This document shows, in pieces, positions 45,960 to 53,697 of a stretch of DNA of 64,000 nucleotides (positions within the stretch are counted from its first letter, which is position 1; every line of letters begins with the position of its first letter). The stretch is taken from assembly GCF_014199595.1 (NCBI RefSeq), contig NZ_JACHNX010000007.1, positions 62,001-126,000 of the forward strand, given 5' to 3'. The position numbers and the translations under genes were made by a program. Source of the stretch: Sphingomonas yabuuchiae. GTDB lineage: Bacteria; Pseudomonadota; Alphaproteobacteria; Sphingomonadales; Sphingomonadaceae. Below the pieces are notes generated by a model, which was not told where the DNA came from, ran no database searches, and worked only from the letters and a program-made list of their open reading frames with translations.

Positions 45960-46100
45960 TTCCTCCCCTGCAAGGGGAGGTGGCAGTCCGAAGGACTGAC
46001 GGAGGGGTGTCACCATCGGAGAGGATGGATGCCCTCGCAACCGGTGACACCCCTCCACCATGCTGCGCATGGTCCCCCTCCCCTTGCAGGGGAGAAATAT
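45960..46100. repeat. Family A repeat inside the imuB-dnaE2 gap
   Basis: tcctcccctgcaaggggagg, tggcagtccgaaggactgac and ggaggggtgtc, a centre, then gtgacacccctccaccatgc and ctccccttgcaggggagaaa. It sits between two genes of one operon, unlike most copies. Confidence 0.82.
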
Positions 46101-46112
46101 CGGCCCGTCCCC

Positions 46113-47666
46113 TCACGCGAACAGCCCATGCACATACCAGCGCGGCCTCTCGGTTTCGGTGTAGAGCCCATGGCGGAAGATCCAGAAGCGCCGCCCGCGC
46201 ACATCCTCGACCCGGTAATAGTCCCGTGTCGGCGGCGCCATGTCGGCGCGGCGCCACCATTCGCCCGCGATCCGCTCCGGCCCTTCCGCGCGCGCCACGT
46301 CGTGCATCTTGCGCCGCCAGCGAAACCGCGCCGGTGGGCCATCGGGCGTCTCGGCGGCGAGCGATTCGATCGGCTGGGGCGGGTCGAACAGGTGAATCGG
46401 CCGCAAGGGCGGCTCGCCCGGCTCTGGCTGGGTCCATTCGGTCTTGGGCGCGGGATCGGTTGCGGGCAGCAGCAATTCGGCCTGTTCGGGCATATGGCTG
46501 TCGCGGGGATGGATCCGCCGCACCCGCTCGCGCCCCAGCCGCGTGCCCAGCCGGTCGATCAGCGCCGCCACCGCCTCCGACTTGGCCTCGCCGCCCTCCA
46601 GCCGAAGCTGCACCGCGTCCAGCTTCTCGGCCAGCCCGACATCCAGCCGCATCAGGTCATATCCAAAACCGGGGTCGAGCGGATCGGCCAGCGCCTCGAT
46701 CCGCTCGCGGAACAACCGCAGCAGCACGGCCGGATCGCGGGTCGGCTGCCCCGTCTCGACCCGCAGATGCTGCACCTCGCCATCCGAACGGAACAGCCGC
46801 GCGTCCCAGCGTCGCCCGCCCTCGTGCCGCTCCTCCAGCACGCGCGCCGCCTCTCCCGTCAGTTCCTCCAGCACGCCCAGCATATGCTCGGTCCGCGCCA
46901 CCGGCTCGGCAAAGCGCCGCTCCACCCCGACCGGCGCGGCCACGACGCGCGGGGTCAGCGGGCTGTCCTCCTCGCCGGTCAACCGCCGCAGCGCCGTCGC
47001 CGCCTCCCGCCCGAAGCGGGCCGCGATCGTCGCCATCGGTCGCGCCAGCACGTCGCCGACCGACTTCAGCCCCGCCGCGATCAGCGCCGCGCCGGCATCC
47101 TCGTCCAGTTCCAGCGCCGCGACGGGCAGGCGACGGATCGCCCCCATCTCGTCGGGCGCCGGAGCGCCTGCATGCCGCGCCAGCGCGCGTGCCGCCTCGG
47201 GCGTATCGCCATAGGCCAGCCGCACGGTCAGTCCCCGCCGCGCCATCCGCGTCTCGATATCCTCGGCAAGGCCCCGCTCGCCGCCGAACAGATGATCCGC
47301 CCCGCCCGAATCGAGCACCAGCCCTTGCGGCGGATCGAGCGCCACCGCCGGGCTGTAGCGCCGCGCCCCCTCGGCCACCCGCTCCAGCCAGTCGGCATCG
47401 GCGGCGGGGTCGTGCGGAAAAATCTCGACCTCGGGCACCCGCGCACGCGCATCGGCCAGCGTCAGCCCGACCGACAGCCCCGCCGCTGCCGCCTGGGCGT
47501 TGAGCGCCGCCAGGCGAATCGCGCCGCCGACCGATTCGGCAAAGGCGATCGGCGCCTCATCCCGCGCCACGAACAGGTGCGGGCGCCGGGCCCGCAACCG
47601 CTCGATCGGCAACCAGGGGAAGACGAGCGCCAGATAGCGGCGCGGGGTCGAAGCTTTGCGTGTCAC
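46113..47666 (-). CDS. imuB: ImuB, Y-family DNA polymerase-like accessory protein
   Basis: A 517-residue DinB-related protein without polymerase activity. At the N-terminus, where active Y-family enzymes have the catalytic aspartate, it reads RRYLALVFPWLPIERL. The thumb/little-finger regions follow (for example GLKSVGDVLARPMATIAARFGREA, near 210), then the family's C-terminal GPERIAGEWWRRADMAPPTRDYYRVEDVRGRRFWIF. A clamp-binding-like QAELLL segment lies near 405. ImuB bridges DnaE2, ImuA and the beta clamp. The GTG at 47666 is preceded by GGAG and gives a 110-base overlap with imuA. Confidence 0.92.
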   Translation of the reverse strand: MTRKASTPRRYLALVFPWLPIERLRARRPHLFVARDEAPIAFAESVGGAIRLAALNAQAAAAGLSVGLTLADARARVPEVEIFPHDPAADADWLERVAEGARRYSPAVALDPPQGLVLDSGGADHLFGGERGLAEDIETRMARRGLTVRLAYGDTPEAARALARHAGAPAPDEMGAIRRLPVAALELDEDAGAALIAAGLKSVGDVLARPMATIAARFGREAATALRRLTGEEDSPLTPRVVAAPVGVERRFAEPVARTEHMLGVLEELTGEAARVLEERHEGGRRWDARLFRSDGEVQHLRVETGQPTRDPAVLLRLFRERIEALADPLDPGFGYDLMRLDVGLAEKLDAVQLRLEGGEAKSEAVAALIDRLGTRLGRERVRRIHPRDSHMPEQAELLLPATDPAPKTEWTQPEPGEPPLRPIHLFDPPQPIESLAAETPDGPPARFRWRRKMHDVARAEGPERIAGEWWRRADMAPPTRDYYRVEDVRGRRFWIFRHGLYTETERPRWYVHGLFA

Positions 47667-48318
47667 GGTTCCACTCCACGCGCCACCGGGCGCCCGCGGG
47701 CCCTCCCCTTCGGCGCAGCAATTCCAGATCATAGGCCGGTGCCCCCGGCGCCTCCGCCGCCAGCGCCCGCGAGGGGGCCGACGCGACCGACCAGCGGGTC
47801 GCCGCCGCGCTGGGCACGACCTGCCCCCCGACGCGCAGCACCAGCATCAACACGCCCGAAGCTTCGGCCGCCAGCATCAGCCGCCGCGACGCGGTCAGGT
47901 CCAGCCCGCGCATCGCCCCCCAGCCTTCTGCGATCACCGTGCCCAGCCCCGGACAGCGCGCGCCATCGGCGGCGGCGCGTAACAGCGCGGCATCATCGGC
48001 GACCACGACCACGACCAGATCGGCGGGGTCGAGTCCCATCGCGACCAGTCCCGGCCCATGGAGTCGCCCGCCCTGCCGCTCGGCCGCCTCGGTGCGCAGC
48101 CACAGGATCGGCCGCGCCCCCATCGTCAACGCACAGCCCAGCGCCAGCCCAGCACCGCTCGCCGCTTCGCCTTCCGAAAGCGCATGGATCTCATGGAGCT
48201 GCGCAACCGCCAGCCGAACCTCGAAGCCCCGTCCCGACTCCATCCCGCCATCATCGCCCGGCGCCACCAGAGCGGCGGCACGGCGCAGACGGTCGATCAG
48301 GGCAAAGGGCTCCTCCAT
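47557..48318 (-). CDS. imuA: ImuA, SOS cell-division/RecA-like mutagenesis protein
   Basis: A 253-residue RecA-superfamily-like protein, the first gene of the imuA-imuB-dnaE2 cassette. A RecA-like fold is suggested by FEVRLAVAQLHEIHALSEGEA, VVVVVADDAALLRAAADGAR, and ASGVLMLVLRVGG; no intact Walker A motif is seen. The C-terminal RWRVEWNRDTQSF is the usual ImuA ending, so the frame is real through the 110-base overlap with imuB. The ATG at 48318 has no upstream ribosome site and lies 4 bases from a LexA box, so the transcript may be leaderless or almost so. Confidence 0.88.
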   Translation of the reverse strand: MEEPFALIDRLRRAAALVAPGDDGGMESGRGFEVRLAVAQLHEIHALSEGEAASGAGLALGCALTMGARPILWLRTEAAERQGGRLHGPGLVAMGLDPADLVVVVVADDAALLRAAADGARCPGLGTVIAEGWGAMRGLDLTASRRLMLAAEASGVLMLVLRVGGQVVPSAAATRWSVASAPSRALAAEAPGAPAYDLELLRRRGGPAGARWRVEWNRDTQSFDPAPLSGARLPLVADRAVAGPAPAPVRGAG

Positions 48319-48322
48319 ATAT

Positions 48323-48337
48323 GTTCTTGTAATGTTC
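48323..48337. promoter_or_regulatory. LexA (SOS) box
   Basis: GTTC-TTGTAAT-GTTC is an exact match to the alphaproteobacterial LexA operator GTTC-N7-GTTC. It lies 4 bases upstream of the imuA start on the minus strand, so it should overlap the transcription start region and repress the imuA-imuB-dnaE2 operon until DNA damage. Confidence 0.9.
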
Positions 48338-48379
48338 TATGGCCGGAGTCGCCAGCCGTAAAAAAATTGAAAAAAGTGC

Positions 48380-48408
48380 TTGCCGGATTCGAAACCCACA
48401 TCTAATAG
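48380..48408 (+). promoter_or_regulatory. Putative promoter for tRNA-Gly
   Basis: TTGCCG (48380-48385) and TAATAG (48403-48408) are separated by 17 bases, a good -35/-10 arrangement, 41 bases before the tRNA. It lies in the divergent gap with imuA, beyond the LexA box. Confidence 0.5.
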
Positions 48409-48449
48409 CCCGCCTCACCCCAGCCGGTCAGCCGGTTCGGAACGCCAGA

Positions 48450-48524
48450 GCGGGCGTAGCTCAGGGGTAGAGCACAACCTTGCCAAGGTTGGGGTCGAGG
48501 GTTCGAATCCCTTCGCCCGCTCCA
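48450..48524 (+). tRNA. tRNA-Gly (anticodon GCC)
   Basis: The acceptor GCGGGCG pairs with CGCCCGC, the D arm GCTC/GAGC is present, the anticodon loop ttgccaa gives anticodon GCC (reads GGC/GGU), and the T arm contains GGTTCGAATCC. The CCA end is encoded (48522-48524). Confidence 0.97.
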
Positions 48525-48549
48525 GCGATCTCTCGGATGAGATCGCCTT

Positions 48550-48569
48550 CGTCGCATAGCGACGGTTTT
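48550..48569 (+). terminator. Likely terminator after tRNA-Gly
   Basis: CGTCGC-ATA-GCGACG is a 6-bp stem followed by GTTTTC. A second perfect hairpin (GCGATCTC/GAGATCGC, 48525-48546) precedes it, directly after the CCA end. Confidence 0.55.
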
Positions 48570-48621
48570 CATATGACATAACGATAAACGACGGCATGGA
48601 TTGTTACCATTGCTGGTTACG

Positions 48622-49035
48622 TCAGAAGATTTTCACATTCTTCTCTGGATGCTGCCGATAATGGCGCAATCGTGATTCCATCGTTCCCACATGGATTTCG
48701 AGCTTGTGGCCGTCGGGATCGAGGAAATAGGTCGAACGCCCTTCGCTTCGGTCCTCTTTCCAGATGGCATACCCCGCCACCAATCGTGTGCTGAGCGTGG
48801 TGTAATCCTCTTCCGATACGCTGAAGGCGATATGACTATAATCGGCGTGTGGCCTACGGCATGCCTCGTCATCGCGAGACAGGCATAACCATAACGATCC
48901 CGCCTCCAGATACGCGCCATCCGCCCAGATCGCACGGACCGTGCAACCCAGCACATCCCGGTAAAATGCCACGGACCTTTCCAGATCGACGACGGCGAGC
49001 GTGATGTGATTCAGTCCGGTGATGCCTGCGGCCAT
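48622..49035 (-). CDS. FosA-like fosfomycin thiol transferase (VOC family)
   Basis: A 137-residue VOC-fold metalloenzyme that would add glutathione (or another thiol) to fosfomycin. Metal-ligand positions match FosA: H10 in GLNHITLAV, H68 in DYSHIAF, and E113 in HKLEIHVG, close to H7/H64/E110 spacing. The potassium-loop segment RSEGRSTYFLDPDGHKLEIH and the LWLCLS strand are also FosA-like. It ends SRLRHYRQHPEKN. The ATG at 49035 starts the domain. The gene is lower in GC than its neighbours and sits just behind tRNA-Gly, suggesting acquisition. A related thiol transferase with another substrate cannot be excluded. Confidence 0.8.
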   Translation of the reverse strand: MAAGITGLNHITLAVVDLERSVAFYRDVLGCTVRAIWADGAYLEAGSLWLCLSRDDEACRRPHADYSHIAFSVSEEDYTTLSTRLVAGYAIWKEDRSEGRSTYFLDPDGHKLEIHVGTMESRLRHYRQHPEKNVKIF

Positions 49036-49139
49036 GCTCTCGCGCCTTATTTGCGGAACCAGCATCGGAGGAGGCGCCGTGCCGATCAAGTCATTGTCCG
49101 TGGATGCCCATCATCGACGCCACGCGCTATCTGATCCCC

Positions 49140-49622
49140 ATGCCGATTCGCCCCGCCACCTCCGCCGACGCCGATGCCATCGCCGCAATCATCCTGCCGG
49201 TGATCCGTGCGGGGGAGACCTATGCGCTCGATCCCGCGATGACCGAAGAGGCGGCGCTCGCTTACTGGTTCGGCGGCGACAAGACGGTCTTCGTGTTCGA
49301 AGAGGACGGCGCCGTCCTCGGCACCTATTATCTGCGCGCCAATCAGGCGGGCGGCGGGGATCATGTCGCCAATGCGGGCTATATGACCGGCTCCCCCGCG
49401 CGCGGGCGCGGGGTGGCGCGGGCGATGGCGTTGCATTCCTTCGACGAAGCCCGCGCGCGCGGCTTTGCCGCGATGCAGTTCAACTTCGTGGTCGCCAGCA
49501 ACGAGGCTGCCGTGCATCTATGGACGGCGCTGGGCTTTGCGACGGTCGGGCGGGTGCCGGGGGCGTTCCGACACCCGCGCCTGGGGTCGGTCGATGCACT
49601 GGTGATGCACCGACCGCTGTGA
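49140..49622 (+). CDS. GNAT family N-acetyltransferase
   Basis: A 160-residue acetyltransferase of the GNAT fold. The start MPIRPATSADADAIAAIILPVIRAGETY is a common GNAT opening, the acetyl-CoA-binding motif appears as SPARGRGVARAMALHSFDEAR, and the C-terminal strand region is SNEAAVHLWTALGFATVGRVPGAFRH. The frame is also open from an ATG at 49104, which is less likely. The acceptor substrate is unknown. It is divergent from the FosA-like gene and convergent with the SDR gene, whose stop codons almost touch (49622/49623). Confidence 0.85.
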   Translation: MPIRPATSADADAIAAIILPVIRAGETYALDPAMTEEAALAYWFGGDKTVFVFEEDGAVLGTYYLRANQAGGGDHVANAGYMTGSPARGRGVARAMALHSFDEARARGFAAMQFNFVVASNEAAVHLWTALGFATVGRVPGAFRHPRLGSVDALVMHRPL

Positions 49623-50372
49623 TTATCCGGCCCGCGCGACCTGGAAGCCCGCAAAGGACTGGCTGACCGGCATCAGCTCCAGCCGGTTGATGTTGAGGTG
49701 CGGCGGCAGTTCGGCGACCCAGAGCAAAGTGGCGGCGATATCCTCCGCCGTCATCGGGTCGGAACCCGCATAGAGCGCGTCCGACGCCGCCTGGTCGCCG
49801 CCGGTGCGGATGGTGGTGAACTCGGTCTCGACCATGCCCGGCTCGATCGAGGTGACGCGCACCCCCTTGCCGTGCAGGTCCGCGCGCAGGTTCAGCGAGA
49901 ATTGCTTCACGAACGCCTTGGTGCCGCCATAAACGTTGCCGCCGGTATAGGGATAGTTCGCCGCCACCGAGGACAGGTTGATGATCGCCCCGCGCCGTTC
50001 GATCAGCCGGGGCAGCAGCCGATGGGTGATGGTGATCAGCCCGTCGATATTGGTCGCTATCATAGTGCGCCACTGGGCCAGATCGCTGTCCTGGGCGGGC
50101 TTGGTGCCGAGCGCGAGGCCCGCATTGTTGATGAGCAGGCCGATCTCGGCGAATTCCGGCGGCAGGCCGCCCAGCGCGGCGTCGAGCGCTTCCTCGTCGG
50201 TGATGTCGAAGGCCAGCGGACGAAAGGCCGCACCCAGCTCGTCGGCCAGCGCCTGGAGCCGGTCCGCGCGGCGGCCCGTGCCGATCACCCGCCATCCGGC
50301 CGCGACAAAGGCACGCGCGGTGCCCGCACCGATTCCGGCGGTCGCCCCCGTCACCAGAACTGTCTTCGTCAT
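49623..50372 (-). CDS. SDR family NAD(P)-dependent oxidoreductase, YdfG-like
   Basis: A 249-residue short-chain dehydrogenase. The cofactor motif is TGATAGIGAGTARAF (near 8-22), NNAGLALG follows, and the catalytic triad is visible as S in NLSSVAANYPYTGGNVYGGTKAF with Y-x3-K (YGGTK). Length and the segment TRVTSIEPGMVETEF place it close to YdfG-type 3-hydroxy acid (serine/malonic semialdehyde) dehydrogenases, but the substrate is not shown. The ATG at 50372 lies downstream of two 23-bp direct repeats. Confidence 0.87.
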   Translation of the reverse strand: MTKTVLVTGATAGIGAGTARAFVAAGWRVIGTGRRADRLQALADELGAAFRPLAFDITDEEALDAALGGLPPEFAEIGLLINNAGLALGTKPAQDSDLAQWRTMIATNIDGLITITHRLLPRLIERRGAIINLSSVAANYPYTGGNVYGGTKAFVKQFSLNLRADLHGKGVRVTSIEPGMVETEFTTIRTGGDQAASDALYAGSDPMTAEDIAATLLWVAELPPHLNINRLELMPVSQSFAGFQVARAG

Positions 50373-50400
50373 CCGTCCAACTCCCTCTCAAGCGGTTTGC

Positions 50401-50450
50401 CTGCTGGTATCCGGCGGGGCCGGGCACCTGCTGGTATCCGGCGGGGCCGG
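50401..50450. repeat. Two tandem direct repeats of 23 bp
   Basis: 50401-50423 and 50428-50450 are identical 23-bp units (each beginning ctgctggtatccggcgg) with a 4-base spacer, period 27. They lie 28 bases upstream of the SDR start codon on the minus strand. They could be operator sites or a slippage duplication. Confidence 0.85.
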
Positions 50451-50593
50451 ACATGGCAAAGCGTACGCGGTGCACAAGGCGGCAAGACCGGCCTCTGTTC
50501 CCGCTCCTTATCCAAGCACCCGAAATACCGGGCTTTTCCCGGATGGCCGGGATATCTGGATGGCGGCATGATCGGCCCCGGGAGAAGACAGGC

Positions 50594-50797
50594 ATGGACT
50601 ATCGACCAGGCCAGCCGCGACGAATCGCCAGTGACCGTTCGCGCGGCCCCTTCCCCCGTGCACAGGGCGGACAGTGCGATTTCCGGCCCGCGCTGACCGG
50701 CGCAGCGACCGAGGCGGATGGCGCCATGACGGTTCGCGCCATCTATCCTTGCCCGGAAGACGAGGCGGTGGACGGCTGGGTCCGGGTCCGCTGGTAG
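50594..50797 (+). CDS. Possible small hypothetical protein
   Basis: A 67-residue frame, MDYRPGQPRRIASDRSRGPF to a conserved-looking end IYPCPEDEAVDGWVRVRW. It has a moderate ribosome-site-like GGGAGAAG before the ATG. It lies in the gap before the DsbA-like gene. I do not recognise it; it may be spurious. Confidence 0.35.
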   Translation: MDYRPGQPRRIASDRSRGPFPRAQGGQCDFRPALTGAATEADGAMTVRAIYPCPEDEAVDGWVRVRW

Positions 50798-50876
50798 CGT
50801 CACGGTTGCGGGGGCCGGATCGCCCTCCCACATAAGCGGGGCGGCCGCCTTGGGGTCGCATCAGCCAGGACTCCTC

Positions 50877-51545
50877 ATGCCCCGCCGCCTTCGTATCGAT
50901 TTCGTCTCCGACATTTCCTGCCCCTGGTGCATTATCGGGCTGCGCGGGCTGGAGATCGCGCTGGAGCGACTGAAGGACGAGTGGGGCGATACGGTCGAGG
51001 CGGATATCCATTTCCAGCCCTTCGAGCTGAACCCCGCCATGGCGCCCGAGGGCGAGAATATCGTCGAGCATATCGGCCGCAAATATGGCGCGACGCCCGA
51101 ACAATCGGCCGCCAACCGCGCCAATATCCGCGAGCGGGCGGCCTCGGTCGGCTTCACCATGGCGATGGCCGATGATGCGCGCATCTATAACAGCTTCGAC
51201 GCGCACCGGCTGCTCCACTGGGCGGAGATGGAGGGGCGGCAGGCGGCGCTGAAGCACGCGCTGTTCGACAGCTATTTCACGCGTGGCGAGGATATCTCGA
51301 GCTACGACGTGCTGATCGCCGCCGTGAGCCGCGCCGGTCTGGATGTCGGGGAAGCAGCCGCGATCCTGTCGTCCGACCGCTACGCGACCGAGGTGCGCGA
51401 GGCGGAGCGGCTGTGGCAGGGACGCGGCATCCAGTCGGTGCCCGCCATCGTGATCGACAACCGCTATCTCATTTCGGGCGGACAGCCGCCCGAATCCTTC
51501 GAGCAGGCGCTGCGCCAGATCGCCGCCGAACCTGCTGCTGCCTGA
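50877..51545 (+). CDS. DsbA family oxidoreductase (FrnE-like)
   Basis: A 222-residue thioredoxin-fold protein of the DsbA/FrnE group. The redox motif CPWC is near residue 15 ([18 protein letters not shown]), and the cis-proline region is [18 protein letters not shown]. There is no signal peptide, so it should act in the cytoplasm, like FrnE proteins that handle oxidative stress or act as isomerases. AGGA precedes the ATG. It lies 22 bases before msrB on the same strand, consistent with a joint stress function. Confidence 0.9.
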   Translation: MPRRLRIDFVSDISCPWCIIGLRGLEIALERLKDEWGDTVEADIHFQPFELNPAMAPEGENIVEHIGRKYGATPEQSAANRANIRERAASVGFTMAMADDARIYNSFDAHRLLHWAEMEGRQAALKHALFDSYFTRGEDISSYDVLIAAVSRAGLDVGEAAAILSSDRYATEVREAERLWQGRGIQSVPAIVIDNRYLISGGQPPESFEQALRQIAAEPAAA

Positions 51546-51567
51546 TTTTACGGAAAGGACAGTCCCT

Positions 51568-52029
51568 ATGGCCGATACCCGTTATGCCAAGACCGAGGAA
51601 GCGCTCGCGAAGCTGACCCCCGAACAATATTATGTGACGCAAGAGAGCGGCACCGAGCGCCCCGGCACCGGCGAATATCTCCACACCCGCGAGCCGGGTC
51701 TGTATGTCGACATCGTCTCGGGCGAGCCGCTGTTCGCCTCGGCCGACAAGTTCGATTCGCATTGCGGCTGGCCCAGCTTCACCCGGCCGATCGAGCCCGC
51801 CCATGTCAACGAGCTGCGCGACACCACGCACGGCATGATCCGTACCGAGGTCCGCTCGGCACATGGCGACAGCCATCTGGGCCATGTCTTCCCCGACGGC
51901 CCGCGCGATCGGGGCGGCCTGCGCTATTGCATTAACTCCGCCTCGCTGCGCTTCGTGCCGCTGGGGGATATGGAGGCGCAGGGATATGGCGATTATGTCG
52001 ACCAGGTCCGCGCCGCCGAGCAGGGCTAA
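51568..52029 (+). CDS. msrB: Peptide-methionine (R)-S-oxide reductase
   Basis: A 153-residue MsrB that repairs oxidised methionine (R form). The catalytic cysteine is in [13 protein letters not shown], and [12 protein letters not shown] gives the conserved GWPSF strand. The extra CxxC pairs that bind structural zinc in some MsrB are absent. AAAGGA precedes the ATG by about 8 bases. It follows the DsbA-like gene closely, so they are likely one operon. Confidence 0.95.
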   Translation: MADTRYAKTEEALAKLTPEQYYVTQESGTERPGTGEYLHTREPGLYVDIVSGEPLFASADKFDSHCGWPSFTRPIEPAHVNELRDTTHGMIRTEVRSAHGDSHLGHVFPDGPRDRGGLRYCINSASLRFVPLGDMEAQGYGDYVDQVRAAEQG

Positions 52030-52030
52030 A

Positions 52031-52144
52031 ATTCCTCCCCTGCAAGGGGAGGGGTGTCACCGCTAGCGAGGTTCGTGCACCTCACCGACCGGGACACCCC
52101 TCCGTCGGTCCTGCGGACTGCCACCTCCCCTTTCAGGGGAGGAA
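52031..52144. repeat. Family A repeat copy
   Basis: It starts ttcctcccctgcaaggggag, contains ggggtgtcaccgctagcgag and mirrored gggacacccctccgtcggtc, and ends cacctcccctttcaggggag. It lies between co-directional genes msrB and the porin gene. Confidence 0.75.
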
Positions 52145-52223
52145 TCCGCATTGACGTTTACGGCACCTTTTGCCCGTCCGATCGTTTGGCCTTCGCAACG
52201 ATAAGGTTCGGGAAACAGGGGCA

Positions 52224-53630
52224 ATGTTGGCGACGATGATCTGGGGTTGGGCTCCGCTGTTGATGGCGGCACCGATGGCGCCCCAGCAGACCACCGATCC
52301 CGTCCCCACCTCCGCGCGCATCACCCCCGATGCCGCAGCGGGCGATACGCAGCGCACGCCGACCCGCCGCCGCCCGGTCCGCCCCTCCGACAGTGCGCCC
52401 TCGGCGATCACCGCCGACACGAGGCGCACGCCGCCGCCGGGGATCATCGGCGACTGGCACGACATCCGCACCCGCCTGAACGAGCGCGGCATCACCGTCA
52501 CCGCGCGTTACGCCTCGGAAAGCGCCGCCAACGTCACCGGCGGGCGCAAGACACTGTTCCGCGAGACGGGCCAGTTCGACGCGGGCGCGCTGTTTGACCT
52601 GGAAAAGGTGATGGGGCTGAAGGGCGGGGCGTTCCAGGCCACCCTCACCTATCGCCGGGGCCGTAACCTGAGCGACGATGCGAATCTCGGCACGCTGCAA
52701 CAGGTGCAGGAGGTCTATGGACGCGGCCAGACGCTGCGCCTGACGCAATTCTGGTATGAACAGCGGATCGGCGAGCGGTTCGAGCTGAAGCTGGGCCGCA
52801 CCAATCCGGGCGAAGATTTCGCGATCTTTTCCTGTCACTTCATGAACTTGAGTTTCTGCGGCGCGCAACCGGGCAATCTGGTCGGCGACTATTGGCAGAA
52901 CTGGCCGGTCAGCCAATGGGGCGCGCGGCTGCGCTACGAACCGCGCGACGACCTGTATGTCCAGGGCGCGGTCTATGAGATCAATCCGCGCAACCTCGAC
53001 AATGATTTCTTCATCGGCCACTTCAAGGGCGCGACCGGCGTGCTGGTCCCCGCCGAAATCGGCTGGATCCGCAATGCCAGTGCCGGGCGGATCGGGTCGT
53101 ACAAGCTGGGCGGCTGGATCGCGACGGCCGATGCGCCGGACGTGTTCCTCGACGTGAACCGCAGACCCGTGGCGATCACCGGCCTGGCCCCGCTGGAACG
53201 CAGCAGCCGCTACGGCGTGTACGTCAACATCCAGCAGCAGCTGACCGGCAAGACCAAGGACGGCAAGGCGGAAAACGGCCTCAGCGTCTTCCTGAACGCT
53301 ACCCAGGCCGACCGCGCGACCAGCGTAACCGACAATCAGGTCGCGGCCGGGCTGTTCTACAAGGGGCTGGTCCCCGCGGTGCCGGGCGACGTGCTGGGCT
53401 TCGGCGTGGCGCGGACCCATGTGAACGGGCGCGTCGCGGATGGACAGCGGCTCGATCCCACCCGACCCGCCGTGCAGGGCTCCGAATATGCCGCCGAAGT
53501 CTATTACAGCATCCACCCGGCGGAGTGGCTGGAGATGCGGCCGAACGTCCAGTTCGTCCACCATCCCGGCGGCTATGCGCAGGCGGATGACGTCACCATA
53601 TTGGGGCTGAAGGCCGCCTTCACCCTGTAA
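52224..53630 (+). CDS. OprB-like carbohydrate-selective porin
   Basis: A 468-residue outer-membrane beta-barrel of the OprB family. After a signal/linker region (MLATMIWGWAPLLMAAPMAP, then proline/threonine-rich to about 85), the barrel starts GIIGDWHDIRTRLNERGITVTARYASESAANVTGG, the family pattern. Further typical parts are FWYEQRIGERFELKLGRTNPGEDFAIFSCHFMNLSFCG and the end DDVTILGLKAAFTL, with a terminal leucine rather than the more usual phenylalanine. It would admit sugars across the outer membrane. AGGGG precedes the ATG at 52224. Confidence 0.88.
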   Translation: MLATMIWGWAPLLMAAPMAPQQTTDPVPTSARITPDAAAGDTQRTPTRRRPVRPSDSAPSAITADTRRTPPPGIIGDWHDIRTRLNERGITVTARYASESAANVTGGRKTLFRETGQFDAGALFDLEKVMGLKGGAFQATLTYRRGRNLSDDANLGTLQQVQEVYGRGQTLRLTQFWYEQRIGERFELKLGRTNPGEDFAIFSCHFMNLSFCGAQPGNLVGDYWQNWPVSQWGARLRYEPRDDLYVQGAVYEINPRNLDNDFFIGHFKGATGVLVPAEIGWIRNASAGRIGSYKLGGWIATADAPDVFLDVNRRPVAITGLAPLERSSRYGVYVNIQQQLTGKTKDGKAENGLSVFLNATQADRATSVTDNQVAAGLFYKGLVPAVPGDVLGFGVARTHVNGRVADGQRLDPTRPAVQGSEYAAEVYYSIHPAEWLEMRPNVQFVHHPGGYAQADDVTILGLKAAFTL

Positions 53631-53697
53631 CGCCCCTGATTCACGACCCGTTCAATAGGCGGCGCGCAAGGACAGGCGTGCCCAAAGGAGTGATTTG

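Noticed and set aside
42661..45999. 1112-codon open frame on the plus strand
   Set aside because: It is antisense to dnaE2 over its whole length and has no recognisable domain.
45060..48332. 1090-codon open frame on the plus strand
   Set aside because: It is antisense to imuA, imuB and the start of dnaE2 and is an Arg/Pro-rich shadow.
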